A DNA stretch of 64,000 nucleotides from an uncultured Emticicia sp. Its GTDB lineage: Bacteria > Bacteroidota > Bacteroidia > Cytophagales > Spirosomataceae. The notes under the pieces are model-generated. The model was not told where the DNA came from. It did no database searches and saw only the letters and a program-made list of their open reading frames with translations. The stretch is from positions 496,001 to 560,000 of the forward strand of contig NZ_CALCZQ010000030.1 in assembly GCF_937903345.1 (NCBI RefSeq), written 5' to 3'. Below are positions 25,984 to 34,886 of this stretch, piece by piece. Within the stretch, counting starts at the first letter, position 1; each line of letters starts with the position of its first letter. A program made the position numbers and the translations under genes.

Positions 25984-27255
25984 TTACTTCTTCAAAACTT
26001 CAATCCCAACATTACAGTGCAAACAGCGTTTTTGTGAACAGAAATCATTATAAAGTTCAATACTTGCCTGCGAATCAAAAGCTGTTTTTATTGTTAATCC
26101 CAAGCTTTCCCATATTTTTGTTATATGGTTTTCTTCAGCTGGTAAAGCCTCTAAGAAATTTACACACCTTGTCATAAGTTCTTGATTATTAGTTTTTTCT
26201 GAATAACAAGCCAACAAAGGAATAACCGTATTTATCAAAATATTATTAATCGATTCGTTGCCTAAGCCGATCAGTTTTTTATTTGCGGTTTTTCCAAAAT
26301 TATAATGTTCTTGCCAGTAAAGCGACTGATCAATTTTTAGAGCATTCCTTAAGTTTTCAATCAAATTAGTTTGCGTAAAAAGCGAGAAAAAACTTTGTTG
26401 CTGTATAATTAAACGGGCTAATTGAGCAATACGAATCGTTGGAAAATTAGCAGGTCGAGTGCGTAAAAATTTCCATTCATAAGAATTTAATTGCGATGAT
26501 TTTAATGAAAATTTTGCCGCGAAAAAATCATACTCTTGGCTCAACTTTTCCGAGTATTCATCAACTTTTTCAATCAAACCCGCTTGGCCAAAAAGTATAG
26601 CCTCGATTTGGGTAAGATTATCTCGATGTTTCTGTAAAACCTTTAAAGGTAGATTTTGAGACAATCTTAAAAAAGTTTCAGAATTGAGTTTAAAACCAAA
26701 ATTTCGAGCTAAAAGTTGGTAAGCGGTTTCTTCCCAATCGCCTTTGTTTTGTTCAAAAATCTGTTCTACGATTTGGGCTTTTTGTTGTAAGCGTCTCGCC
26801 AAAACCTTATCTAGCATAGAAAATTTGGATATATTAGAAACTTCCAAAAAATGTTCTTTACACGGGATAATAGCTTTATTATCAATTAATTGCTGGTATT
26901 TATAAAGAAGTTGAATGTCAGTAATTGACTTTAGCTCAACTGTTGGAATCAAACTTCCATCTTGCCGAGTAATCGCTTGGTCATTTTCCCAAACTACGTG
27001 CAAAATTACATTATTAAATGCTTTATTGTATTGGTGCCTATGAAGTTGCCAATCTGAAGACTTTAAATGGATTTCTACATTTCCTACCCATTCAATTTTA
27101 TTTATTTGAAGCCGCGAATTTGTAAAATCTGGACCTGAATCGGTGTTTAAAATACCTGTTTTTAGTACAGTAATCTTTTCTCCTGATACCGTTTGTAGGA
27201 ATGATTTATCGAACTGTTGAAATTGCCAAAGATAATGTAGAAATGCCTCTGTCAT
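25984..27255 (-). CDS. DUF2851 family protein
   Basis: A cytosolic protein of 423 residues belonging to DUF2851, common in Bacteroidota and without a known role. The family's N-terminal block is clear: EAFLHYLWQFQQFD, ILNTDSGPDFTNSRLQI and WVGNVEIHLKSSDWQLHRHQ. The middle part is helical and rich in Lys and Gln. The C terminus carries a cysteine pair arrangement CSQKRCLHCNVG that could bind a metal. It starts at 27255, 33 nt after the stop of pyrF on the same strand, so the two may be cotranscribed. Confidence 0.85.
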   Translation of the reverse strand: MTEAFLHYLWQFQQFDKSFLQTVSGEKITVLKTGILNTDSGPDFTNSRLQINKIEWVGNVEIHLKSSDWQLHRHQYNKAFNNVILHVVWENDQAITRQDGSLIPTVELKSITDIQLLYKYQQLIDNKAIIPCKEHFLEVSNISKFSMLDKVLARRLQQKAQIVEQIFEQNKGDWEETAYQLLARNFGFKLNSETFLRLSQNLPLKVLQKHRDNLTQIEAILFGQAGLIEKVDEYSEKLSQEYDFFAAKFSLKSSQLNSYEWKFLRTRPANFPTIRIAQLARLIIQQQSFFSLFTQTNLIENLRNALKIDQSLYWQEHYNFGKTANKKLIGLGNESINNILINTVIPLLACYSEKTNNQELMTRCVNFLEALPAEENHITKIWESLGLTIKTAFDSQASIELYNDFCSQKRCLHCNVGIEVLKK

Positions 27256-27288
27256 AAGCGATGAAAGATTTAGAATTCAAAGCGTGTT

Positions 27289-28140
27289 TCACAAATACAT
27301 TTGCATATGTTTTCTCATTTCTTGCTGAACTTTTTGTGCTTCATTGGCTGCAACTTTAGCAAAATCTTCACCAGAAGAAGCATAAATAATCGCTCTCGAA
27401 GAATTTACCAACAAGCCGCATTGCTTGTTCATGCCGTATTTTGAAACTTCTTCTAGGCTACCACCCTGAGCTCCTATACCAGGTACGAGCAAGAAATGTT
27501 CAGGAGCTAATTCTCTGATTTTTAATAGTTTATCAGCTTTTGTTGCACCTACAACATACATCATTCTTTCACTATCAGCCCATTTTTGGGAAGTCAAAAT
27601 TACCTGTTCGTAGAGACTTTTTTCTGAATAATGGATTGCGGACTGTGTATTGTGGACTTGTAAATTCTGAAAATCTTCTCCACCTGCATTTGACGTAAGA
27701 GCTAAAAGTATCACCCATTTCTCCTCAAATTCAAGAAATGGCATGACCGAATCGCTACCCATATATGGTGCAACTGTTACTGAGTCGAAGTCAAGTCCCG
27801 AAGAAGATTTATCAAAGAATGTTCGAGCGTATAGCCCTGAGGTATTTCCAATATCACCTCGTTTGGCATCGGCTATCGTAAAGCATTCTTTTGGGATATA
27901 TTCAATTGTTCTTTGCAAACTTTCCCAGCCTTTTGATCCCAAAGCTTCATAAAAAGCAATGTTTGGCTTATAAGCAACAGCAAATTCAGCAGTTGTGTCT
28001 ATAATTTGACGATTGAATTCAAATATTGGGTCTTTTTCCTTGAGTAAATGCAAAGGTATTTTTTTGATATCGGTATCAAGACCTACGCACAAATATGAGT
28101 TTTTTTGAGTGATTTGCTCGAAAAGTTGCTGTTTTGTCAT
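27289..28140 (-). CDS. pyrF: Orotidine-5'-phosphate decarboxylase (type 2)
   Basis: OMP decarboxylase makes UMP in the last step of pyrimidine synthesis. The 283-residue protein has YLCVGLDTDIKKIP, VAYKPNIAFYEALG, the catalytic FTIADAKRGDIGNTS, VAPYMGSDSV, LVPGIGAQGG and NSSRAIIYAS, which places it in the type 2 (longer) group. Between LTSNAGGEDFQN and LYEQVI it has an extra stretch LQVHNTQSAIHYS, encoded by a 7-bp-period repeat (27631-27658). This looks like an in-frame insertion in a loop away from the active-site strands. It is upstream of the DUF2851 gene and divergent from rfbC. Confidence 0.93.
   Translation of the reverse strand: MTKQQLFEQITQKNSYLCVGLDTDIKKIPLHLLKEKDPIFEFNRQIIDTTAEFAVAYKPNIAFYEALGSKGWESLQRTIEYIPKECFTIADAKRGDIGNTSGLYARTFFDKSSSGLDFDSVTVAPYMGSDSVMPFLEFEEKWVILLALTSNAGGEDFQNLQVHNTQSAIHYSEKSLYEQVILTSQKWADSERMMYVVGATKADKLLKIRELAPEHFLLVPGIGAQGGSLEEVSKYGMNKQCGLLVNSSRAIIYASSGEDFAKVAANEAQKVQQEMRKHMQMYL
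27631..27658 (-). repeat. In-gene 7-bp-period repeat (pyrF)
   Basis: Four degenerate units with consensus AGTCCAC/AATCCAC (minus strand) inside pyrF, coding part of the extra loop VHNTQSAIH. The unit resembles the GGACT-type intergenic arrays. Confidence 0.6.
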
Positions 28141-28335
28141 GCTTTGTTTTTGTTTTTAACAAATTTCTATAATTATTACGATTTAATCAGAAAAATAACA
28201 CTAATTTATTTACTATTAACTACTTTTTTATTTACTATATACTACTTTTGTGTATTCTTTAAAACAAGAATAAATAAGTTGTTTAAGTATTTGATTACAA
28301 TGTAAACTTGCCTATTTTAAAATTATTAACCTATA

Positions 28336-28875
28336 ATGGAGTTTAGAAAAACAAGTATAGAAGGACTGATAGAAATATACCCAAAGGTTTTTGGCGATGC
28401 ACGTGGCCATTTTTTTGAATCTTATCGAGAAGATTTATTTTTTCAAAATGGCATTCCATTTAAGTTTGTGCAAGATAATCAATCGTTTTCTACGGCCGGA
28501 GTTTTGCGTGGGTTACATTTTCAGAATTCACCATTTGCACAGGGAAAACTCGTGAGAGTCATTATTGGTAAAGTTATTGATGTTGCTGTCGATATTCGCC
28601 CAAATTCACCAACGTTTGGGAAATACGAAAAATTTGTATTGGATGCCAAACTCCAAAACATGGTTTATATTCCCGAAGGATTTGCACATGGTTTTGCTGC
28701 ACTTGAAGATTCAATTTTTTCTTATAAATGTACAAATAATTATAACAAAGCTTCCGAAGGTGGAATTATTTGGAATGATAGTGATTTGAATATCGACTGG
28801 TGTATCGAGCATCCGAATGTCTCAGAAAAAGATCTAGAGCTTCCTAATTTTAAAGATTTATTTAGTAAAAATTAA
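28336..28875 (+). CDS. rfbC: dTDP-4-dehydrorhamnose 3,5-epimerase
   Basis: A cupin-fold epimerase of 179 residues in dTDP-L-rhamnose synthesis for surface polysaccharide. Family marks are GDARGHFFESYRED, FVQDNQSFS, VLRGLHFQ with the catalytic His, GKLVRVIIGKVIDVAVDIR, YIPEGFAHGFAAL and YKCTNNYNKASEGGI. The length is standard. The other rhamnose genes are not next to it. A TACTTTTG at 28243-28250 could be its -7 element. It converges on lpxH with a gap of 42 nt. Confidence 0.93.
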   Translation: MEFRKTSIEGLIEIYPKVFGDARGHFFESYREDLFFQNGIPFKFVQDNQSFSTAGVLRGLHFQNSPFAQGKLVRVIIGKVIDVAVDIRPNSPTFGKYEKFVLDAKLQNMVYIPEGFAHGFAALEDSIFSYKCTNNYNKASEGGIIWNDSDLNIDWCIEHPNVSEKDLELPNFKDLFSKN

Positions 28876-28917
28876 TGATATTTCCTTTATCCAACAGTAG
28901 CTTTTGTCTAAATTCTT

Positions 28918-29691
28918 TTATTTTGTTTGATAATTCAGCAATTGCATAGTTTTGCCATCAAAAACTGCGTAACTATTGTGCCAAATCCAATCTCCGAGAT
29001 TTACATACCGAGCGGTAGCAGATATATTCATTTCGGCCATTGTATGTCGATGGCCGAAAACATAAAAATCATGGTGAGTTTTGGCTTCAATTTGCTTTGA
29101 ATACTGCACTAAATGCTCACGTTCTTCACCCAAAAACGCTTCGGGTTTGAGTTTTTTCTTCCAACTATTTTTTGTCCAGATTTGCCCGATCAACATTCCA
29201 AGATTTGGATGCATTACTCGTCCGAAAAAAAATCTTGGTATTTTCCCTTCAAAGAAAAATTTTAAAATTTTATAACCAAAATCGACTGAACCAAGCCCAT
29301 CGCCATGGCCAATATAAAATGTTTTATTATTGAAGGTAAAAATTTGTGGTTTGCGTATTGTTCGTATATTTAACTCGGTTTCAAAATAATCAGTCATCCA
29401 CATATCACGATTGCCTAAAAAGACAATAATTTCGATTCCTGCATCTGATAATTCAGCCAATTTTCCAAAAAAACGCACAAAACCTTTTGGAACCACCTTC
29501 TTATATTCATACCAAAAGTCAAATAAATCGCCTACCAAAAATATTACCTCAGCATCATTTCGAATGCTTTCAAGCCAATCAATGATTCTTTTTTCACGGA
29601 CTCGACTTTCGGCGTGCGATGGGGCACCCAAATGAAAGTCTGATGCAAAGTAGATTTTTTTTCCAGTCGGGATTGTACGATTCATCAACAT
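28918..29691 (-). CDS. lpxH: UDP-2,3-diacylglucosamine diphosphatase (LpxH type)
   Basis: A metallophosphoesterase of 257 residues that releases lipid X from UDP-2,3-diacylglucosamine in lipid A synthesis. The metal-binding motifs are in order: FASDFHLGAP, FLVGDLFDFWYEY, FLGNRDMW, IGHGDGLG and FGHRHTMAEM. The extended RFFFGRVMHPNLGMLIG insert is typical of Bacteroidota LpxH. It starts at the ATG at 29691 (MLMNRTIPTGKKIYFASD); the third codon is an equally possible start. Confidence 0.9.
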   Translation of the reverse strand: MLMNRTIPTGKKIYFASDFHLGAPSHAESRVREKRIIDWLESIRNDAEVIFLVGDLFDFWYEYKKVVPKGFVRFFGKLAELSDAGIEIIVFLGNRDMWMTDYFETELNIRTIRKPQIFTFNNKTFYIGHGDGLGSVDFGYKILKFFFEGKIPRFFFGRVMHPNLGMLIGQIWTKNSWKKKLKPEAFLGEEREHLVQYSKQIEAKTHHDFYVFGHRHTMAEMNISATARYVNLGDWIWHNSYAVFDGKTMQLLNYQTK

Positions 29692-29909
29692 TAACGCAAT
29701 TCTGTTAAATTAAAATTTTACACAAAGCACACAAAATTTTATGAATATTTTAAATTAATATGCAAATTTTGTTTAAATTTAATCGTTTTTGATACTAAAA
29801 ATGTGTAGTTTTGAAATAAAGCAAAATTTGATTTTATTGAAAATCATCTTTCGTTATATTTACGACTGATTTCTTAATAGAACAAATTCTAAAACAAATT
29901 TATCATCCA

Positions 29910-30278
29910 ATGAAACGAGTATTAATTGCCGAAGATAGTTCAGTAATTCAGAACTTAGCCAAAAAGATTTTGGAATTCCAAAATTTTGAAATTACTGCCG
30001 TAAAGAATGGCGAACAAGTGATGCAATTGCTCGATAAAGAAGATTTTGACATCTTGTTGCTCGACATCAATATGCCGATAATGGATGGTATGGAGTGCGT
30101 GAAAGCGATTCGTGAATTGAGCGACCAAGCCAAAGCAAATCTTCCTGTTGTAGCTATTACTGGCAATGCAAAGAACTATTCAGATACTGATTTTAAAGAA
30201 GCTGGTTTCAATGATGCTTTAATGAAACCTTTAAATTTTGATAGATTAGTTGAAGTTGTAAAAGGCCTAACAGAATAA
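29910..30278 (+). CDS. Single-domain response regulator (CheY-like)
   Basis: A lone receiver domain of 122 residues. The acidic pocket (IAEDSS), the phosphorylated Asp in ILLLDINMPIMDG, the Thr/Ser switch region VAITGNA and the lysine in LMKPLNFD are all present, so phosphorylation is expected. There is no output domain and no kinase gene next to it. It probably passes phosphate or acts by protein contacts in a relay whose partners lie elsewhere. A TAGTTTTG (29806-29813) may be the -7 promoter element. Confidence 0.88.
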   Translation: MKRVLIAEDSSVIQNLAKKILEFQNFEITAVKNGEQVMQLLDKEDFDILLLDINMPIMDGMECVKAIRELSDQAKANLPVVAITGNAKNYSDTDFKEAGFNDALMKPLNFDRLVEVVKGLTE

Positions 30279-30286
30279 ACCTAATT

Positions 30287-30381
30287 GTGAGTGAGTGAAT
30301 TAGTGCATAAGTGAGTATTTTTTTATTTTTGAAATAAATTATTGTATTTACTTATTCAGGATTTGCTCATTCACTTATTAA
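30287..30381. repeat. Inverted 8-bp-period repeat arms before the PhnP-like gene
   Basis: The left arm (30287-30317, unit near GTGAGTGA) and right arm (30347-30381, unit near TCACTTAT) are inverses and flank a short AT-rich centre. The right arm ends 2 nt before the ATG at 30384. Confidence 0.6.
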
Positions 30382-30383
30382 AT

Positions 30384-31151
30384 ATGAACGTAACTTTTCT
30401 CGGAACTGGTACTTCTGGAGGTATTCCTGTACTGACGTGTGACTGCGAGGTTTGTAATTCGCTGGATTACCGTGACAAACGACTCAGGGTATCGGTTTGG
30501 ATTGAAGTAGAAGACAAAAGTTTTGTGATAGATACGGGCCCTGATTTTCGTCTTCAAGCACTCCGTGAACGTATCCCTCGAATCGATGGAATTATCTATA
30601 CTCATGAACATAAAGACCATACGGCTGGTCTCGACGACATTCGTCCCTACAATTACTTACATGGCACTCAGCATTTAGACCTCTATGGGCATTCGAGGGT
30701 ATTAGCTCAACTCAAACGTGAGTTTGCCTACGCTTTTGAAGAACAAAAATATCCAGGCGTCCCATTAATAAACGTACATGAGATTGAGGGCCATCATTCG
30801 TTTAAAATCAAAGATGAGATTTTTACACCTATTGAAGTGCTGCATCATCATTTGCCGGTTTTAGGCTTCCGAATTCAAGACTTTACTTACATTACTGACG
30901 TTAATTCCATTTCTGATCAAGAATTAGAAAAGGTTTATGGCTCAAAAGTATTAGTGTTGGGGGCTTTACAACGTTTGAAACACATCTCTCATTTTACACT
31001 TGATGAAGCCATTGAGGTTGCTCAGAAAGTGAATGCTGATATGACTTATTTCACGCATATTAGCCACAAAATGGGTTTGCACAGTGAGGTCGAAAAAGAA
31101 CTGCCACAAAATATTAGATTGGCTTTCGATGGTCTGAAAGTAAAGATCTAG
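30384..31151 (+). CDS. MBL-fold metal-dependent hydrolase (PhnP-like)
   Basis: A metallo-beta-lactamase-fold hydrolase of 255 residues from the ATG at 30384. An upstream TTG would translate the repeat array. It has the N-terminal NVTFLGTGTSGGIPVLTC, a CxCxxC structural zinc site (TCDCEVC), the active-site motif THEHKDHTAGLDDIRP, GPDFR, HHHLPVLGF, and the C-terminal HISHK. The CxCxxC insert and DIRP motif are those of PhnP-type cyclic phosphodiesterases, but no phn genes are nearby, so the real substrate is open. Confidence 0.86.
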   Translation: MNVTFLGTGTSGGIPVLTCDCEVCNSLDYRDKRLRVSVWIEVEDKSFVIDTGPDFRLQALRERIPRIDGIIYTHEHKDHTAGLDDIRPYNYLHGTQHLDLYGHSRVLAQLKREFAYAFEEQKYPGVPLINVHEIEGHHSFKIKDEIFTPIEVLHHHLPVLGFRIQDFTYITDVNSISDQELEKVYGSKVLVLGALQRLKHISHFTLDEAIEVAQKVNADMTYFTHISHKMGLHSEVEKELPQNIRLAFDGLKVKI

Positions 31152-31285
31152 GTTTTCTTTATTTTGAAATCTTTTTGATATTTTATTGTGGATGAAAGCT
31201 TATAGCAAAATGGAATAATGCGGCCAGTAATAATTCAATAAAATCGTATTTTGGAAGTATTTTCCGCGATAGAATCCTACATAGA

Positions 31286-33058
31286 ATGGCAATTGAACAA
31301 ACTCCCAAAAACGAACTTCCTCCCAAATATTATCTCGAATACTTTAATTTTGTGCTTGATTTTGTACAGGAAAAATACCGCCATATCCTAAAAGAGGATG
31401 AATGGCGTTTCTTGCGAAAATACTATTGTTTGAGCGAAGATGCTCAGTGCCTTTTTATTCGGTTTTCAAATAGGCGTGGATTGTTTTTCCGAGTTAATAA
31501 ATTGTCTTACAGTGAATTAAATGATATTCCTGCCTTACTTAATGAACTGCTCGAAAGAGAATTTATTGAAAATCTTAACCCAGAAAAACACAAAACATTT
31601 AGCAAAGAAATCTTGGGTGTCTGGACTACAAAAGAATTAGTAGGGCAATTCACAGAACCTGTTTCAAAATTGCAGTCAGACAAGAAATCAAACTATAAAA
31701 AACTCAAAAAGGAAGAACTTGTAGAGGCAATTTTACAAGATTTTGAACTGAATGAAATCATAAAAATCCTCGACAATTTTGAGCCAATCATTAAAGTATG
31801 CTTTGAGTATGAAGTAACTTTTATGAAGTTTTTGTTTTTCGGAAACCGCTACCTTGATATGACCGAGTTTGTGATGCGTGATATGGGTTTGGTACAATAC
31901 GAAAACCATGACGATGATAAACTTGTAGCTCGGTTTACCAATAGAAAAGATGCCGAAGACAAATGGCTTATCACCGACCAAAATGATTTGTTTTCTACAT
32001 TAAAAGTAGCCTCGCCTGCACTTGAGGTTTACGACTGGTTTATGAATTTTGCCGATTCTGTGAATGATTTAAGTGAAGTTGCAAAACCTTCATACGAACG
32101 TTTAATAATCAAAGTGGCTACTTTTTTAGAAAAAAGCAAACTTTTAGATGAAGCGATTTTGGTTTATCGTCTTACCGAGCAGGTTCCTTCAAGAGAGAGG
32201 CAAGTACGTACACTCCAAAAATTGAATCATATCGATGAGGCGTTTTCGTTGTGTCAGCAGATGGTTGAGTATCCCAAAAATGCCGATGAAAAATTCTATG
32301 CGATTGACTTTCTGAATAAACTTAATACCAAAAAAAGAACGAAGAAAAGTACAACATCTTGGCTGCATCAAGCCGAATCAATAACGATTTCGATTGATTT
32401 TAGGCATCAAGTTGAAATGGGGGTGGTAGATTATTATCATCAAGAAGGAAAACTGGCAGTTTTTGCCGAAAATCATCTTTGGAGAGCTATTTTTGGCTTG
32501 GTTTTTTGGGATATTGTTTTTGACCCAAGTCTGGTCGCTTTTCATCATCCGTTCCAGCGTAGGCCTTCTGATTTGTATTTGCCTGATTTTTATGAAAAAC
32601 GTAAAGATTTAATCATCAGTCATTTAGAAGGCTTTGCGAATGTGCAGGATTTGCTAATATATATGGGTCAGAGGTACGAATCAAAGTTTGGTATCGCCAA
32701 TCCTTTTGTTGTTTGGTTAGACGAGATTTGGTTTATGGTCAGAAAAGCAATCGAGTTGATAGAATTTGAAGCAATGAAAAAAATCTTGCACGAAATGTCC
32801 AAAAATCTTGTAGAGCATCTACGTGGTTTTCCAGACCTTTTTATGTGGGATGATACCGCATTGGATACTGCAACTGGTCAATATTGTTTTGTAGAAGTAA
32901 AATCACCCACCGATAATTTATCTAATCAACAGCTTTCTTGGTTACAGTATTTTCAAGAAATCGGTGTAAATGCGAAAGTTTTAAGAGTTTATTGGAAAGA
33001 AAATGATGCATTAGCCTTAGAAAATAATCAAAAATCACCCATAGATAGCCTTCCGTAG
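31286..33058 (+). CDS. VRR-NUC nuclease of the FAN1 type
   Basis: A 590-residue protein with the layout of bacterial FAN1: an N-terminal helical/SAP-like part (YYLEYFNFVLDFVQEKYRHIL, RRGLFFRVNKLSYSEL), a middle region of TPR-like helices (about residues 270-370) and a C-terminal VRR-NUC domain. The nuclease motif is intact: FPDLFMWD followed by YCFVEVKSPTDNLSNQQ, which gives the PD-(E)xK residues Asp, Glu and Lys. FAN1 is a 5'-flap endo/exonuclease involved in repair of interstrand cross-links. The gene is monocistronic, and no other repair gene is nearby. Confidence 0.85.
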   Translation: MAIEQTPKNELPPKYYLEYFNFVLDFVQEKYRHILKEDEWRFLRKYYCLSEDAQCLFIRFSNRRGLFFRVNKLSYSELNDIPALLNELLEREFIENLNPEKHKTFSKEILGVWTTKELVGQFTEPVSKLQSDKKSNYKKLKKEELVEAILQDFELNEIIKILDNFEPIIKVCFEYEVTFMKFLFFGNRYLDMTEFVMRDMGLVQYENHDDDKLVARFTNRKDAEDKWLITDQNDLFSTLKVASPALEVYDWFMNFADSVNDLSEVAKPSYERLIIKVATFLEKSKLLDEAILVYRLTEQVPSRERQVRTLQKLNHIDEAFSLCQQMVEYPKNADEKFYAIDFLNKLNTKKRTKKSTTSWLHQAESITISIDFRHQVEMGVVDYYHQEGKLAVFAENHLWRAIFGLVFWDIVFDPSLVAFHHPFQRRPSDLYLPDFYEKRKDLIISHLEGFANVQDLLIYMGQRYESKFGIANPFVVWLDEIWFMVRKAIELIEFEAMKKILHEMSKNLVEHLRGFPDLFMWDDTALDTATGQYCFVEVKSPTDNLSNQQLSWLQYFQEIGVNAKVLRVYWKENDALALENNQKSPIDSLP

Positions 33059-33260
33059 ATTTTTTAATACCTTAATTGAAATTTTTAAAATAATTTATTA
33101 GACAATATTAATCTACAAATTAAAATATTGTATCTTATTTTTTCAGTATTTTATCGCCCTGGCAAAGCGTCTCATGTCTGATATCTCAGTATTTAAAAAT
33201 GTTTTTATGTTCATTAAAAAAGATTTTATTTAAAAAGTTATCCTTGATTCTTGAGCAATT
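33059..33260. other. AT-rich spacer
   Basis: About 200 bp after the FAN1-like gene without recognisable gene, terminator or repeat. Confidence 0.4.
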
Positions 33261-33545
33261 ATGTTTCCTTATAAATCTTTAACTTTCGGTGAACAGGAAA
33301 AAAATGGCGTCTCTTTGATTGCTTAGGAAATTGAAATACAGGCTATTTTAGGAGCCAGATTACCTCAAAATATAGCGTTTACGTACAGAAAAGTATTTGG
33401 AATCTTGAAAATGATAGAAAGTGACTAAGGTTTTTCGATTGCGATTCAAAAAGGCGAAGAAGAAATTATTAATTTGAAGTTCACTCAAGCATTAGGCCAA
33501 TAGTGGCTAAACCGTAAAGACTTAATGTTGAATAAACACAAGTGA
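33261..33545 (+). pseudogene. Probable decayed reading frame (~95 codons)
   Basis: One frame from an ATG at 33261 to TGA at 33543 reads like protein (FGEQEKNGVSLIA, ILGARLPQNIAFTYRKVFG, IAIQKGEEEIINLKF) but is broken by three stops (TAG, TAA, TAG). A random frame in such AT-rich DNA would have more stops, so a dead small gene is plausible. The family was not recognised. Confidence 0.3.
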
Positions 33546-33566
33546 AAAAAAACACTTGTGTTTATT
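33531..33566. terminator. Perfect 14-bp hairpin
   Basis: AATAAACACAAGTG (33531-33544) and CACTTGTGTTTATT (33553-33566) enclose an A8 loop. There is no long T tract, so termination is uncertain. One arm plus loop recurs at 34050-34070. Confidence 0.5.
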
Positions 33567-33672
33567 CATTTTATAGATCGCAGCAAATTATTTTACGGGT
33601 TACAGCAAAGTTAATTTTGGGTTCATGGTTTATTTTTACTTTTTAATTTTCCTCATAAAAAGCGTTAACTTG

Positions 33673-33939
33673 TCATTTATTAAGAAAATTCTTGGATGGT
33701 GAGAAAGCAGGAATATAATGTTCTGCGAGGTCAATGGTTTGTTTTTGTTTTATAAGTTGTACTTTTTTAGCTGCTCTTCGCTTAGTTTTGAATGTGCCAA
33801 AACCTTTGAATGTAATTTTGTTTCCTTTGGATATTTCAGCTTTGATTATTTCAAAAAGTGCTTCGGTAATTACAGAAACTTGTATCGTCTCTATTTTATT
33901 GACACGACTAATTTCTTGAGTAAGGTCTGCTCGGGTCAT
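33673..33939 (-). CDS. HU/IHF-family DNA-binding protein
   Basis: A histone-like DNA-bending protein of 88 residues. It has the N-terminal helix pair (MTRADLTQEISRV, ITEALFEIIKAEISKGNKI), the conserved ITFKGFGTFKTKRRAAK entering the beta-arm, and a short C-terminal helix region. The beta-arm has no canonical RNP stretch, and the end AEHYIPAFSPSKNF resembles the PAFKPSK end of the family. The length is normal. It is divergent from the LytTR regulator gene. Confidence 0.9.
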   Translation of the reverse strand: MTRADLTQEISRVNKIETIQVSVITEALFEIIKAEISKGNKITFKGFGTFKTKRRAAKKVQLIKQKQTIDLAEHYIPAFSPSKNFLNK

Positions 33940-34156
33940 GGTTTATAATAAATGTTTACAGCAAATGATTTTATAAATTATTTAAGATATTTTTGTGTTT
34001 TTATAATTATTTTCTTTATTTAGTATATCAAACTTAGTCTCGGTTGAGTATAAACACAAGTAAAAAAAAAGGAAGTTGATTAAATGTCTTATATTGTAAT
34101 TGAAACTGTATAAATTGTACTTGAATAATTTTAGATAAGCTTGAAACCTATTTGCT

Positions 34157-34873
34157 ATGAAGATAAATACCTTGATTATTGATGACAATGTAGATTGGCA
34201 AAAAATTATCAGTAAGGTTGTCCAGTTAAATCCTATACTTAATTTGGTTGGAGTTTGCAGCTCCGTAATGGAAGCGTATGCTAAGTTGGTAGATGGTAAC
34301 ATTGATTTATTGATCTGTGATATTGAGATGCCTGATATGTCGGGGCTTCAGTTTGTGAAAAGTCTTCGAATTACCCCTATGGTAATATTTGTTTCGGCTC
34401 ATCGTGACTTTGCTCTGGATTGTTATGAGGTTTCTCCTGTTGATTTTCTGTTGAAGCCGCTTGACTTTGAGCGTTTTCTTCAGAGTATAGAAAAAGTGCG
34501 ACTTCGTTACCTTAGTCCACCCGAAAATGTCGAAATAGAGCCCTACTTTTTTATAAGAGAAAATTTAAACCATGTTCAAATACCATACAAGGATGTAATT
34601 TATATGAAGGCTCAGGAGAATTTTTTACAAATTGTAACTGCCACACAAAGTTTTCTCCCGATATTGTCAATAACGAAGATGGAAGAACAAATCAAAGGTG
34701 ATAGATTTCTGAGAGTTCACCGTTCTTTTTTGGTAAATCGTTCTGAAATTAGTTTGATAGGGAAAAATGAAATTATACTTTCAAATGGCACGGCTATTCC
34801 GATTGGCGATCAATATCGCACTCAAATTAATCGAAAACATATAGAAGGAAAAATAGTTAGTAGAAATAACTAA
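34157..34873 (+). CDS. LytTR-family response regulator
   Basis: A regulator of 238 residues with a receiver domain (IIDDNVDW acidic pair, phospho-acceptor Asp in LLICDIEMPDMSG, VSAH, LLKPLDF) and a C-terminal LytTR DNA-binding domain (IPYKDVIYMKAQENFLQIVT, FLRVHRSFLVNRSEI, GTAIPIGDQYR). The histidine kinase gene follows after 13 nt, so both form a two-component system. Targets are unknown. Confidence 0.92.
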   Translation: MKINTLIIDDNVDWQKIISKVVQLNPILNLVGVCSSVMEAYAKLVDGNIDLLICDIEMPDMSGLQFVKSLRITPMVIFVSAHRDFALDCYEVSPVDFLLKPLDFERFLQSIEKVRLRYLSPPENVEIEPYFFIRENLNHVQIPYKDVIYMKAQENFLQIVTATQSFLPILSITKMEEQIKGDRFLRVHRSFLVNRSEISLIGKNEIILSNGTAIPIGDQYRTQINRKHIEGKIVSRNN

Positions 34874-34886
34874 ATGTTAAATTTTT

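Noticed and set aside
28105..28305. 66-codon plus-strand frame across the pyrF/rfbC gap
   Set aside because: It is hydrophobic merely because of AT-rich DNA, overlaps the pyrF start and has no family or promoter support.
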